Source: Sporosarcina sp. FSL K6-1522
GTDB taxonomy: Bacteria; Bacillota; Bacilli; Bacillales_A; Planococcaceae
DNA length: 64,000 nt
Direction: 5' to 3'
Assembly (NCBI RefSeq): GCF_038622445.1
Contig: NZ_CP152019.1
Span: 620,001-684,000, forward strand
The notes under the pieces are model-generated. The model had not been told where the DNA came from, made no database searches, and saw only the letters and a list, made by a program, of their open reading frames with translations. This document shows, in pieces, positions 16,902 to 25,914 of this stretch; positions within the stretch are counted from its first letter, which is position 1; each line of letters begins with the position of its first letter. A program made the translations under genes and the position numbers.

Positions 16902-18117
16902 TCACGATAACCTTATATAAAAACAAGACGGGTGTTAATAATACCGCACTCACAAGAATCGCTATTTTCACCGTAAAACCTGACGCAACAAGCCCAATCA
17001 CTGGTCCTCCACCAATTTGACCAATGGCATCTACTTGGCCTTTTACCGAAAAGAACGTGGCACGGGTAGAGGAATCCGGTATGATTTTATTCAACCAAAT
17101 ATCCTCCAATGGATACATTACTTGCCTTGTCACTTGGATGATTATATAGAATACGAGTAAACCGACCACATACGTTGAGAACGCAAAGCCCACTAAGGAC
17201 ATGAGAATCAGTAAACTCCCTACCAAGAGAACTACGTAAATATGATTGAGATTTTTATGGATTGTGGTGCGATTTATCAAATGAAGGGCTGCAAATGAAA
17301 CGAAAACGACAATAAATTGAAGGCCTCCCATCGTTACAACTAACTGTTCATTGCCCAAGTTGGATAGATTAGATACCTCTAAGAAATGAGACATCCACAG
17401 ACGGTCAAAGCCTTCACTATAAAATCCAACAAACAATGCGATTAGAAACAGCACTCTTATGATCAAGCTTGCTTTGGAATAGGAAATGATTTTTCCTAGA
17501 TTATCCTTCATGCTTCCCCATGAAGATGTTCTTTCTCCTTTGGCCAGTGGCTTGAAGTTTTCCTCTTTCATGAAAAAGATTAAATAAACAGTCAATCCAA
17601 TCATACTAAACCCACCAACAACAATCGGCAAATTAAGTACAAAATAACCCATTAAGATGCTTAAAGGAATTGCAATGACTTGCCCAAGATTCCCTGCCCT
17701 TGCGCCTCTTATAAAAGCTATTGAAGCACGTTCCTCACCAATCTCATCCGCAATCCAAGCTTGTTGAGAGCCACTGGTAAACGTATAACCAATTCCCCAA
17801 GCTACCTGGGCCAATAATACCGTTATAAAATAAGGAAATAACCCCTCAATTATAAAGCCAATCCCTATTAAAAAATAACCGATTATTATTGAGAGCTTCC
17901 GACTTTTTAAGTCCGACACAACTCCAGTTGGAATTTCAAAAAGGAATACCGTTAACTCTAATACCGTTCCCACCAACACGAGCTGTAGTGGACTGAGTCC
18001 CACAATTTGTACATGGTATAACAAGTTTACTGTAAAGATCAATGTGAAAAATAACTGTGATAAGAAACTCGTTTGAATATAAACTCGATATGGATCTTTT
18101 GTTTGTACACGATTCAT
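16885..18117 (-). CDS. MFS transporter, drug-efflux-like
   Basis: A 410-residue membrane protein with about 12 hydrophobic segments. The loop after helix 2 reads FEIPTGVVSDLKSRKLS, matching the MFS motif A pattern (GxLaDrxGrk), and the GSQQAWIADEIGEERAS segment is typical of a branch found beside tetracycline and macrolide exporters. The ATG has an AGGAGGG site 6 bases away. It is monocistronic and converges with the AraC/GyrI regulator. The substrate is unknown. Confidence 0.85.
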   Translation of the reverse strand: MNRVQTKDPYRVYIQTSFLSQLFFTLIFTVNLLYHVQIVGLSPLQLVLVGTVLELTVFLFEIPTGVVSDLKSRKLSIIIGYFLIGIGFIIEGLFPYFITVLLAQVAWGIGYTFTSGSQQAWIADEIGEERASIAFIRGARAGNLGQVIAIPLSILMGYFVLNLPIVVGGFSMIGLTVYLIFFMKEENFKPLAKGERTSSWGSMKDNLGKIISYSKASLIIRVLFLIALFVGFYSEGFDRLWMSHFLEVSNLSNLGNEQLVVTMGGLQFIVVFVSFAALHLINRTTIHKNLNHIYVVLLVGSLLILMSLVGFAFSTYVVGLLVFYIIIQVTRQVMYPLEDIWLNKIIPDSSTRATFFSVKGQVDAIGQIGGGPVIGLVASGFTVKIAILVSAVLLTPVLFLYKVIVKKSKE

Positions 18118-18193
18118 TGTCTATCCCTCCTAGGTTGATTATAGAGAGATAGATAAGCCCTTTCTTGTCCAGATTTGCGATATTAAACGAAGA

Positions 18194-18961
18194 TTATTTA
18201 ATCCTCAACGAACTCCTAATAACTTCTGCAGAGGGCTCATATTTGTCTTTCAACGCTTCGACAATCGTTTGCTGGCCTTCGGAGACTTTCGGTCCAAGTA
18301 AAATTTCCATATGATCCAGAGCACCTGGTTTTAATTGAAGGTCCACATAGCTCGTCGTTAACTTGTATTCTTTTAGTTTTTCAAAATGCCACATTAAGTT
18401 TTCTAATGACGTCTCTTTACCCTCTTCAAGACTCCAAGGGTGAATGAACAGCTTGTATCGATACTCTTTTTGAAAAGCCCACGCTTTTCGCTTAAACTTT
18501 CCGATATTGTCCATAGAGATTGGTGATATATTTTTACTTTCATCCAAAATGGAGGGTGTTAATAACTTCTGATTATCCGTATACTGCACTTCGAGAAATA
18601 CCGCTTCAGGCGGAATCGCCGAATAACCGCTGCGTTCTTGAAAGTCGACTAACCCCTTCGTATAGGTGATAGGTTCTCCGTCATTCGCGGTCCTCAGCAC
18701 TTCCGTATCAAATGGATTTTCAGGCAAGCGGATTCGAACACCCGACATATCAGGTGTATACATATTCCACAACGGGATCGACTCAGCCGAATCCTTTACC
18801 CAACAGCTAACAAAACAAAAGCGGCCATACTCACCAAAATCCTCTGTCTCTTGTTCTTCCAAATCATCCACAACAGACAAATTGCTAAAGCGAATCGTCT
18901 TATCCCGTAAAATCAACGCAAGCGTTTCTACACTTGTGTAGTGGTATAAGTAATTGGTCAT
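18194..18961 (-). CDS. DUF2971-family protein
   Basis: A 255-residue soluble protein of unknown function. The N-terminal YLYHYTSVETLALILRDKTI pattern and the following FSNLSVVDDLEEQE are the DUF2971 hallmarks, and SCWVKDSAESIPLWNMYTP (about residues 50-68) is another conserved block. The HYTS signature followed by an SCWV strand resembles the H-Y-E arrangement of ADP-ribosyltransferase-like folds, but that is only a guess. The ATG at 18961 is preferred because GGAGGGG lies 9 bases before it; the GTG at 18970 would abut the site. No linked partner genes. Confidence 0.8.
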   Translation of the reverse strand: MTNYLYHYTSVETLALILRDKTIRFSNLSVVDDLEEQETEDFGEYGRFCFVSCWVKDSAESIPLWNMYTPDMSGVRIRLPENPFDTEVLRTANDGEPITYTKGLVDFQERSGYSAIPPEAVFLEVQYTDNQKLLTPSILDESKNISPISMDNIGKFKRKAWAFQKEYRYKLFIHPWSLEEGKETSLENLMWHFEKLKEYKLTTSYVDLQLKPGALDHMEILLGPKVSEGQQTIVEALKDKYEPSAEVIRSSLRIK

Positions 18962-19103
18962 CACACTCACCCCTCCAACCTGTTAGAACTAGACTTTTCC
19001 TTTATCTATCCTATCTACTGGCGGTGCATTTCATGAGACTATTGTAAACTTTTTTCATCCTTACATGAAAGTTTGGTCTCCAATACACAGATAACTCAAA
19101 AAA

Positions 19104-19119
19104 CGTTTCACGTGGAACG
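19104..19119. promoter_or_regulatory. Weak parS-like palindrome
   Basis: CGTTTCACGTGGAACG is a near-palindrome sharing 13 of 16 positions with the parS consensus (counting the N). It is intergenic, 8.3 kb from the better site at 10839. Confidence 0.4.
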
Positions 19120-19123
19120 TGAT

Positions 19124-19166
19124 AAAAAAAGCGCGAAGATCTTTTTCAGCATCTCCGCGCTCTTTC
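19124..19166 (-). terminator. Terminator after the 58-residue gene
   Basis: AGAGCGCGGAGAT pairs with ATCTTCGCGCT on the minus strand (imperfect) and is followed by TTTTTTT, five bases past the stop. Confidence 0.88.
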
Positions 19167-19170
19167 CTAT

Positions 19171-19347
19171 TTACAACTCTTGATAATCCTTTTGATATTT
19201 GCCGCCGTCTTTTACAAGCGAATGATACAAAGCTTTTAAAGCAAAACTTTTTTCCAACTCATGTTCCTTCATCACTTCTTTTAAACGCTTTGTCAATTCG
19301 GCATCGTTCTTCACGAGCAATTCCATTTTCGATTTCGAATATTGCAT
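19171..19347 (-). CDS. Small helical protein, 58 residues, unknown function
   Basis: An open frame of 58 codons with a strong GGAGGG ribosome site 8 bases before the ATG and its own intrinsic terminator right after the stop, so it is very probably a real gene. The product is charged and predicted helical throughout (MQYSKSKMELLVKNDAELTK at the start, ending YQKDYQEL) with no membrane segment or cysteine. I do not recognise a family. It lies alone, divergent from the Tet(M)-like GTPase gene. Confidence 0.8.
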   Translation of the reverse strand: MQYSKSKMELLVKNDAELTKRLKEVMKEHELEKSFALKALYHSLVKDGGKYQKDYQEL

Positions 19348-19434
19348 ACTATAATCCCTCCCCGATTCTATGTCTTTTCAGTATAACACCGATTATCCGT
19401 ATTCATCCGATTCAGATTTGCTATACTTAACATC

Positions 19435-19476
19435 AATTACGCCTCGAAGTAATTGCGTCCAAATTTTGAATCAAGC
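19435..19476 (+). repeat. Copy of a small dispersed intergenic repeat
   Basis: AATTACGCCTCGAAGTAATT forms an imperfect hairpin and is followed by GCGTCCAAATTTTGAA. The second part recurs at 55571-55605 as ACGTCCAAAATTCGAA and the first part at 6617. It lies in the leader of the Tet(M)-like gene. Confidence 0.55.
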
Positions 19477-19530
19477 AAGCCTTTCAAAATTTGATAAAGA
19501 TATTAGCAAGAAATGGATTGGAGTGACATT

Positions 19531-21471
19531 ATGTTTAAAACCATTGGGATACTCGCACACGTAGATGCAGGAAAAACTACTTTTTCAGAACAGCTTCTTT
19601 ATCATACAAAAAGCATTAAACAACGGGGACGCGTCGACCACCAGGATGCTTTCCTCGATAGCCACTCGATTGAAAAGGAGCGAGGCATTACTGTTTTCGC
19701 TGACCAAGCGACATTTTCTTACGATAACTCTACCTATACCATCATCGATACGCCAGGGCACGTCGATTTCTCTCCAGAAATGGAACGTGCGATTCAGGTA
19801 ATGGATTATGCCATTATTCTTATCAGCGCAGTCGACGGCGTAGAAGGCCATACGGAAACCTTGTGGCAGCTACTGCGTAAGCACCAAGTTCCCACTTTTT
19901 TCTTTATCAATAAAATCGATCGTGAAGGAACAGATGTCACGAACATTTTACAAGAGCTTCGTGACAATTTGTCTGAAAATATCTGTGATCTGACCGATAC
20001 TTTTAATGAAGGGATTATGCAAGAAGACCTCATTGAATTCATTGCTGAACGGGACGAAGCACTGCTTGAAACCTATATGGAATCGGGGTATGACAAAGAA
20101 CGCTGGCTGGAAACATTTAAAATGATGATTCGAGACAATCAACTCTTTGCTTGCGCCAGCGGTTCCGCACTGAAAGACATCGGCATCAAGGCATTTTTTG
20201 AACAACTGCACGCACTGACAACAACTTCTTATGATAACTCCACTGACTTTGCTGCTCGTGTCTATAAAATCCGCCACGATGACAATGGGAATCGAGTCAC
20301 CTTCCTCAAATCACTGGACGGCGTGTTACGCGTTCGGGAGGTTGTCAATTATGGAGACCTTGCTGAAAAAGTGACTCAAATCCGTGTCTACAACGGCAAA
20401 CAATTTAAAACAGCTGACTGCGTGCAGGCGGGTGAATTATGTGCAGTGACAGGCTTAACAAATGCATCTATTGGGACAGGTCTCGGTACACTGAAAGAAC
20501 AAACAACATTCGAGCTCGTCCCTACTTTGAAATCCAAAGTCATTTTTGACGCATCCATCCACGTAAAAGAAGTGTTGCGTTGCTTTAAAATCCTCGATGC
20601 GGAAGACCCTTCTTTGCACGTTATTTGGGATGAATACTTCCAAGAAATTCACGTACATGTCATGGGGATTATTCAACTTGAAGTACTCAAAGAAATTGTC
20701 AGTGAACGCTTCCAATGCGCTATTTCTTTTGGCGAACCTAAAATTCTTTACAAAGAAACCATTGAAACGACCGTCATAGGCTATGGACATTTCGAACCGT
20801 TAAAACATTATGCAGAAGTGCATCTAAAAATTGAACCTACCGCCCGAAATAGCGGCATCTCTTTTGACAATGTTTGCCACGCAAATGCGTTATCAATCGG
20901 TCACCAAAATCTTGTACGTCATCATCTATTTGAACGCGACCATCATGGTTTGTTAACCGGCTCTTCCCTCACTGATGTCCACATTACATTATTGACAGGA
21001 CGCGGGCATAACGAGCACACTTCCGGCGGCGACTTTCGAGAAGCTACATATCGCGCCTTGCGTCAAGGTTTGGAACAGGCACAAAACAGATTACTCGAAC
21101 CGTACTACGCTTACAAAATCAAAGTCGAGCTGGACCATATCGGACGTGTATTAGCAGACATCCAACAAGCTCATGGCAGCTTTGAACCTCCAATAACAAT
21201 TGGGAATCAAGTTCATGTAGCTGGCCAAGTACCCGTCGCCACCTTCATGAATTATAGTTCTACCTTTGCATCCTTTACACACGGCAAAGGCACGCTTCAG
21301 CTACAATTTGCGGGCTATGATTACTGCCATAACGAAGAACAGATCATCGAACAGATTGGCTATAACAAAGAGGCAGACCCGGAGTATACATCCACTTCGA
21401 TTTTCTGTGCCAAAGGTCAAGGCTATAAAGTCCCTTGGGATGAAGCCCAGCAAGCTATGCATTGCCTATAA
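19531..21471 (+). CDS. Tet(M)/EF-G-like translation factor GTPase
   Basis: A 646-residue ribosome-associated GTPase related to tetracycline ribosomal protection proteins and EF-G. G1 is AHVDAGKTT (about residues 9-17), DTPGHVDF is G3, and NKID is G4. Domains II-V follow, ending in an EF-G-like C terminus. The loop that in Tet(M) displaces the drug (YSPVSTPADFR) reads RGHNEHTSGGDFREATY here, so the protein is clearly divergent. Its length matches Tet(M) (about 640). Chromosomal homologues are common in Bacillales and drug resistance has not been shown for them, so the role is left open. The ATG at 19531 has GGAGTGA 4 bases upstream; an in-frame ATG at 19513 has none. Confidence 0.85.
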   Translation: MFKTIGILAHVDAGKTTFSEQLLYHTKSIKQRGRVDHQDAFLDSHSIEKERGITVFADQATFSYDNSTYTIIDTPGHVDFSPEMERAIQVMDYAIILISAVDGVEGHTETLWQLLRKHQVPTFFFINKIDREGTDVTNILQELRDNLSENICDLTDTFNEGIMQEDLIEFIAERDEALLETYMESGYDKERWLETFKMMIRDNQLFACASGSALKDIGIKAFFEQLHALTTTSYDNSTDFAARVYKIRHDDNGNRVTFLKSLDGVLRVREVVNYGDLAEKVTQIRVYNGKQFKTADCVQAGELCAVTGLTNASIGTGLGTLKEQTTFELVPTLKSKVIFDASIHVKEVLRCFKILDAEDPSLHVIWDEYFQEIHVHVMGIIQLEVLKEIVSERFQCAISFGEPKILYKETIETTVIGYGHFEPLKHYAEVHLKIEPTARNSGISFDNVCHANALSIGHQNLVRHHLFERDHHGLLTGSSLTDVHITLLTGRGHNEHTSGGDFREATYRALRQGLEQAQNRLLEPYYAYKIKVELDHIGRVLADIQQAHGSFEPPITIGNQVHVAGQVPVATFMNYSSTFASFTHGKGTLQLQFAGYDYCHNEEQIIEQIGYNKEADPEYTSTSIFCAKGQGYKVPWDEAQQAMHCL

Positions 21472-21518
21472 CTACATTTATCTATCCAGGTTGAACTTAT
21501 GATTTTCATCTACTCTCC

Positions 21519-21546
21519 GACTCGGCGCCTTACAAGCGCCGAGCAT
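21519..21546. other. GC-rich hairpin without T run
   Basis: CTCGGCGC pairs perfectly with GCGCCGAG around a short loop, 47 bases after the GTPase stop. The flanks have no long T run, so it may act as an RNA-stabilising or Rho-type 3' end. The rest of the 335-base gap to the next gene holds only the promoter at 21686. Confidence 0.55.
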
Positions 21547-21685
21547 TGTTAGGGATATTATTGAGTTCATTTTATATACACAGACAAATCAGACTCCTTT
21601 CATATGCCCCCCTCCCAGATTAACATGATTTTCCATCACTTCAGATACTACATTATAAATCAGAGTAGATTAGCCCTATTATACA

Positions 21686-21694
21686 TGCTATAAT
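21686..21694 (+). promoter_or_regulatory. Extended -10 promoter
   Basis: TGCTATAAT is a perfect extended -10 element, 112 bases before the GTG of the PAS-GGDEF-EAL gene. TAGATT lies 17 bp upstream as a weak -35. Confidence 0.6.
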
Positions 21695-21806
21695 GGATAT
21701 TATATGAACACTTGGACTCATTCTTTAAATAGTTACTAATACCCAACCAATATACTTTCACATTTAATTAGCCATGAAACTGGATATAGAAAGGATTTGT
21801 TAGATT

Positions 21807-24254
21807 GTGTTAAAGGAGGTAAACAACATATCCGCCATCTCCCTTTTATTAGAAGAGAAATTTTGTGTGTCCATTACAGATCGTAATGGGATTATTACAC
21901 ATGTAAACCAATCTTTTTGTGGCCTTTCAAAATATAGCGAAGCTGAGCTGATTGGTGAAAGCTATAGCATGCTAAACCCAGACTATACAGCCAAAACATT
22001 TATCGAGGAAGTGACGATGACTGTCACGGAAGGTAAAGTATGGCAACGACAACTGCAAGCTTTTGCAAAAGATGGCTCCCCTTATTGGGTGCACGCAACA
22101 ATTGTTCCGATATACGACGAAAACGGAGAGATTATCCAATTTATTTCTTTAGATATCGATGTAACGGCGAAAGTGCTGACAAATAGACCCTACAAGCGAA
22201 CAGTCGAAAACTTGCTCAATATTGAACACGCACTCGACCAATCTTCCGTAGTTGTTATTACCAATCGACAAGGCGTCATTACCTATGTAAATGATAAGTT
22301 TTGCAAACTTTCTCAGTACTCATCTGACGAACTCGTCGGGCAAACGCACCAAATTGTCAATTCAGGCTTCCATCCAAAAAGCTTTTTCAAAGACATGTGG
22401 CAGACAATCGGAGACGGTGCAATTTGGCAAGGTGAGGTACAAAACCGAGCAAAAGATGGTACATATTATTGGGTAAATACGACAATTGTACCGTTCTTAG
22501 ATTCAAAAGGCAGACCCTATCAATACATCTCCATTCGAACAGACATTACCGATTGCAAAGAAACGGAGCGTGCGCTAAAACTCGCACTCAAAAATGATTT
22601 CCGTCAAACAGTAAGAAATCTTCAAAATGCTGTTTTTAAATATACGGATAATGGCTGTGGCGGCATTACAATTACATTAATTGAGGGAAAAACAGCAAAA
22701 AAACTTGGTTTTTCAGAAGAGAACATTACCCCCGAAGAAATGCATAAACTGTTTTCAAAAGAAGAAATCACCACTTACCTTGGCCATTTAACACATGCAC
22801 TACAGGGGAATATCGTACAATTTGAACTGCCCTATGCTTCACGCACATTTTTAATCTATTTATCGCCAAACTTTGATAATCAGAAGGTTATTGAAGTAGT
22901 CGGTACAGTCATCGACATTAGCGATCGAATACAAGCTGAAAAACTCGTTGAACATATGGCTTACTACGACTATCTGACAGGATTACCAAACAGACGGCTA
23001 TTTCGAAAGCATACAAAAGAGATTATTAAACAAGCGGCACATAACGACGACACAATCGGCATTATGTTCATCGACTTAGATCACTTTAAACATGTTAACG
23101 ACTCTATGGGACATTCCATTGGGGATCAACTTCTGATAACTATCGGAGAACGCTTGCAAAGCTGTGTTCGTAAAGGAGATATGGTCGCGCGCCTGGGTGG
23201 AGATGAATTTGTCATCTTATTTACTTCTACAGAGATTTCAGAGGTAAATAAAGTAGCGACACGCATTGTTGAAAAAGTTTCTCAACCTTTTTACTTTGAA
23301 AATCATCATATATTCGTAACACCAAGCATTGGTATTTGTATGTTCCCCGATGATGGGGATGATTTTGATACGTTGATGAATAATGCGGATACGGCCATGT
23401 ATGTAGTCAAAGAAAAGGGCAGAAATAATTTCCAATTTTTCACGGAGGAATTGCACCATAACGCTAAAGAGAAGCATGTACTTGAGCAGGAATTGCAACA
23501 AGCACTACAAGAACAACAATTCGAGCTCTATTATCAGCCGAAATTCAATTTGCAAACGAACGAAATCACTGGAGTGGAAGCGCTTATTCGTTGGAATCAT
23601 CCATCAAAAGGAACATTATTTCCCGCTACTTTTCTCTCGTTGATCGAGGAAACGGGCTTAATCATTCCCATTGGGCAGTGGGTGTTAGAAACTGCATGCT
23701 TACAGGCGAAGCAATGGCAAGACCAGGGACTTCCTGCGATTTCTATGAGTGTTAATATCTCAAGTCGCCAGTTCAAGCACCCTTCGTTTAGTAAATTGGT
23801 CAAGGATACGTTAGCTAACATCGATTTGCCTGCGCATCAGCTCAACTTGGAAATTACAGAGAACTTGCTAGAGGGCGTCTCGTACAGCCAATCTATTTTA
23901 CAGCCTCTTCGTGAAATGGGCATTCAGATTAGTCTCGATGATTTTGGAACTGGATACTCTTCGCTTCATGCGTTAAAAAACCTGCCCATCACACAGGTGA
24001 AAATTGGTCGAGCATTCATACAAGAACTGTCTGCGAACAACCAAGCCGTTGTAAAAACCATTATAGACTTAGCAAATAATTTTGAGCTAGATGTCATTGC
24101 TGAAGGCGTTGAAACAGCCGAGCAAGCAGCGATTTTACAAGGTCTTGGATGTAATGAGATGCAAGGCTTCCTCTATTCCAAACCACTTCCTAAAGAACAA
24201 ATAGAAGCACTTTTGCACACCATCTTTTACAGTACAATGAAAGAGCTGCCCTAA
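21807..24254 (+). CDS. PAS-PAS-GGDEF-EAL cyclic-di-GMP turnover protein
   Basis: A cytoplasmic protein of about 815 residues that could make and/or degrade cyclic di-GMP. Two canonical PAS domains (about 12-125 and 135-255, each with a VNQSFC/VNDKFC strand and a YWV strand) are followed by a degenerate PAS-like region (about 265-375). The GGDEF domain has RLGGDEF at about 463, and the EAL domain has EALIRW at about 590 with DDFGTGYSSL. Both active-site motifs look intact. No membrane segments are present. The GTG at 21807 has AAGGA 11 bases upstream. A near-perfect AAAGGAGGT lies inside the first codons and ideally spaced to an ATA codon at 21828, so the start is debatable. A terminator follows. 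Confidence 0.92.
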   Translation: MLKEVNNISAISLLLEEKFCVSITDRNGIITHVNQSFCGLSKYSEAELIGESYSMLNPDYTAKTFIEEVTMTVTEGKVWQRQLQAFAKDGSPYWVHATIVPIYDENGEIIQFISLDIDVTAKVLTNRPYKRTVENLLNIEHALDQSSVVVITNRQGVITYVNDKFCKLSQYSSDELVGQTHQIVNSGFHPKSFFKDMWQTIGDGAIWQGEVQNRAKDGTYYWVNTTIVPFLDSKGRPYQYISIRTDITDCKETERALKLALKNDFRQTVRNLQNAVFKYTDNGCGGITITLIEGKTAKKLGFSEENITPEEMHKLFSKEEITTYLGHLTHALQGNIVQFELPYASRTFLIYLSPNFDNQKVIEVVGTVIDISDRIQAEKLVEHMAYYDYLTGLPNRRLFRKHTKEIIKQAAHNDDTIGIMFIDLDHFKHVNDSMGHSIGDQLLITIGERLQSCVRKGDMVARLGGDEFVILFTSTEISEVNKVATRIVEKVSQPFYFENHHIFVTPSIGICMFPDDGDDFDTLMNNADTAMYVVKEKGRNNFQFFTEELHHNAKEKHVLEQELQQALQEQQFELYYQPKFNLQTNEITGVEALIRWNHPSKGTLFPATFLSLIEETGLIIPIGQWVLETACLQAKQWQDQGLPAISMSVNISSRQFKHPSFSKLVKDTLANIDLPAHQLNLEITENLLEGVSYSQSILQPLREMGIQISLDDFGTGYSSLHALKNLPITQVKIGRAFIQELSANNQAVVKTIIDLANNFELDVIAEGVETAEQAAILQGLGCNEMQGFLYSKPLPKEQIEALLHTIFYSTMKELP

Positions 24255-24284
24255 GTCAATATCGACTGATAGGACAGCTCTTTC
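24241..24284. terminator. Bidirectional terminator
   Basis: AAAGAGCTG.CCCTA pairs with TAGGACAGCTCTTT (one mismatch), between the converging GGDEF-EAL and methyltransferase genes. Confidence 0.85.
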
Positions 24285-24294
24285 TGACGCTCTT

Positions 24295-24900
24295 TTAACC
24301 CAAACGATAGACTAAAAAACGCTCATTGTCATTTTGCTCATATAACCCGGGTACTCTTACCTCTTGCAGTAACTCAAATGGTGTACCCGTTTCAAGAAAC
24401 TCACTGTAGTCTGTCGTTGGATAATACAAAATGATATCTACTGGGCGCTTATGCTGTTCCACTGAGAGGAGAATATTATCGATGACTTTCATGAAAATTT
24501 GAATGGAAAAAGGGTTAAAAAAATAAAATCGATTATCTGACATATCCACCTCATAGTCCTCTGCCAAACAACATTCAAAACGGATAAAAGAATCCATTTC
24601 TCGCCTCTTTCGCATATAACTTTCCTGATTCTCTAGCGCCTCCTGATAGAGCTGTCCACTCATTTCAATCCCCGTCGCAGCCACTTGAAAACGATGATGC
24701 AAATAAAATGCAAGGCGCCCTTTACCGGAGCCAAAATCGACGACTCGATCAGCCTTCTCCAAATGATAACTGAGGAACAGTTCATCCAACGCTATATAAG
24801 GTGTCGCCTCATAACGGTTATAATGGGCCGACTGATTCAACCATTCCCGCGTACCCACCGTTCGAATACGCAACGTACGATCATACTCTCTTTCGTTCAC
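24295..24900 (-). CDS. Class I SAM-dependent methyltransferase
   Basis: A 201-residue soluble protein with a Rossmann-type SAM-binding motif I, RVVDFGSGKGRLAFYL (about residues 52-67), and a following acidic strand end in TGIEMS. The FYFFNPFS segment (about 125-132) would correspond to the catalytic loop; the NPF triad resembles the NPPF motif of nucleobase or amino-group methyltransferases but is not diagnostic. The substrate is unknown. The GTG at 24900 has AAGGAGG 6 bases upstream; the in-frame GTG at 24906 abuts the site. It is monocistronic and divergent from the broken chemoreceptor. Confidence 0.82.
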   Translation of the reverse strand: MNEREYDRTLRIRTVGTREWLNQSAHYNRYEATPYIALDELFLSYHLEKADRVVDFGSGKGRLAFYLHHRFQVAATGIEMSGQLYQEALENQESYMRKRREMDSFIRFECCLAEDYEVDMSDNRFYFFNPFSIQIFMKVIDNILLSVEQHKRPVDIILYYPTTDYSEFLETGTPFELLQEVRVPGLYEQNDNERFLVYRLG

Positions 24901-25004
24901 AGACACCCTCCTTATAGTTCAACTCATATAGTGTATATTTCCTGGTTTTCCAACCACAATATGGCATACCAGTACGAACGACAGTGGTAGGAGTGTGAGG
25001 CATA

Positions 25005-25865
25005 ATGGCGTTAAGTGTTAAAGCAAAGTTACAACTTGGATTCGGGGGGGTGATCCTTCCACTTTTATTAATTGTTTCCGGAATTAGGATGTTTTATTTG
25101 AACACCAATAATAAAGTGCTAGAAACGATTGAAAAAGATCAACAAACTGTAACTCTATACAATGATATCGCTTTTCATACCGTAAGGGCGAATGCCGCGA
25201 TTAGAGGGTATATGTTTTATGAAAAGGAAGACATGAAAAATAACCATTACGACATCCGAAATGACCTACATAATGCAATTACCTAACAACAAGAATTAGG
25301 CGAACAAAGCAGTGGATTTAGCACTTTCTTGGCTCAACTTGAAGAATGGGAGTCTGGTATTGATCAAAACATCCTACCACTATTAGAAAAGGGAGACAAA
25401 GAACAAGCTGGACTTGTAGCTTTACCGATTTTCGAGGATGTTTCCCAAAAACTCGTCGTCTTTGGAAAACAAATGGCCAACCCAGTGGCAGAGGATATCG
25501 ACCAAAACATGATTGCAACACAAGCAAGCGGTAAACAAAAACTGATCCAAATGGGGATTCTTGTTATGATTGCAATGCTGACAAGCCTCATTCTCTCCAC
25601 ATTATTTGGCAGGATAATTGCCAAAAATATTAACGAGATGGTTTATAAAATGAATGAGTTTACGAATGGTGACCTATCGGCGAACTTACAAGTAACATCA
25701 AGAGATGAGTTCGGTCAGTTATCGATTTCTTTCAACGAAATGAATGCGAAACTACGTCAGACAATGAAAACAGTTGGCAATTCGTTAGAGCAAGTTGCCG
25801 CCTCTACACACTTTGCCCAAACGGCCATCGAATTGCAAGTAACGATCCAGACATTTAAATACTAA
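25005..25865 (+). pseudogene. Chemoreceptor pseudogene: in-frame stop and missing signalling domain
   Basis: The reading frame begins at an ATG with a GTGAGG-type site and encodes an N-terminal membrane segment and a helical sensor. It meets TAA at 25284-25286, then continues in the same frame (from QQELGEQ) through a second membrane segment (about 25540-25615) and a HAMP region to SLEQVAAST. From there it jumps straight to HFAQTAIELQVTIQTFKY, the normal last residues of a chemoreceptor. The whole methylation/signalling coiled coil, some 250 residues, is therefore missing. Even with readthrough it could not signal. The normal terminator after it is retained, so the deletion is internal. Confidence 0.88.
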
Positions 25866-25877
25866 TTGCCCTATGCT

Positions 25878-25914
25878 AAGGTTCTCCTTGACGCACGTCA
25901 AGGAGGACCTTTTA
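25878..25914 (+). terminator. Terminator after the chemoreceptor pseudogene
   Basis: AAGGTTCTCCTTGACG pairs with CGTCAAGGAGGACCTT (one mismatch), followed by TTTT. Confidence 0.85.
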
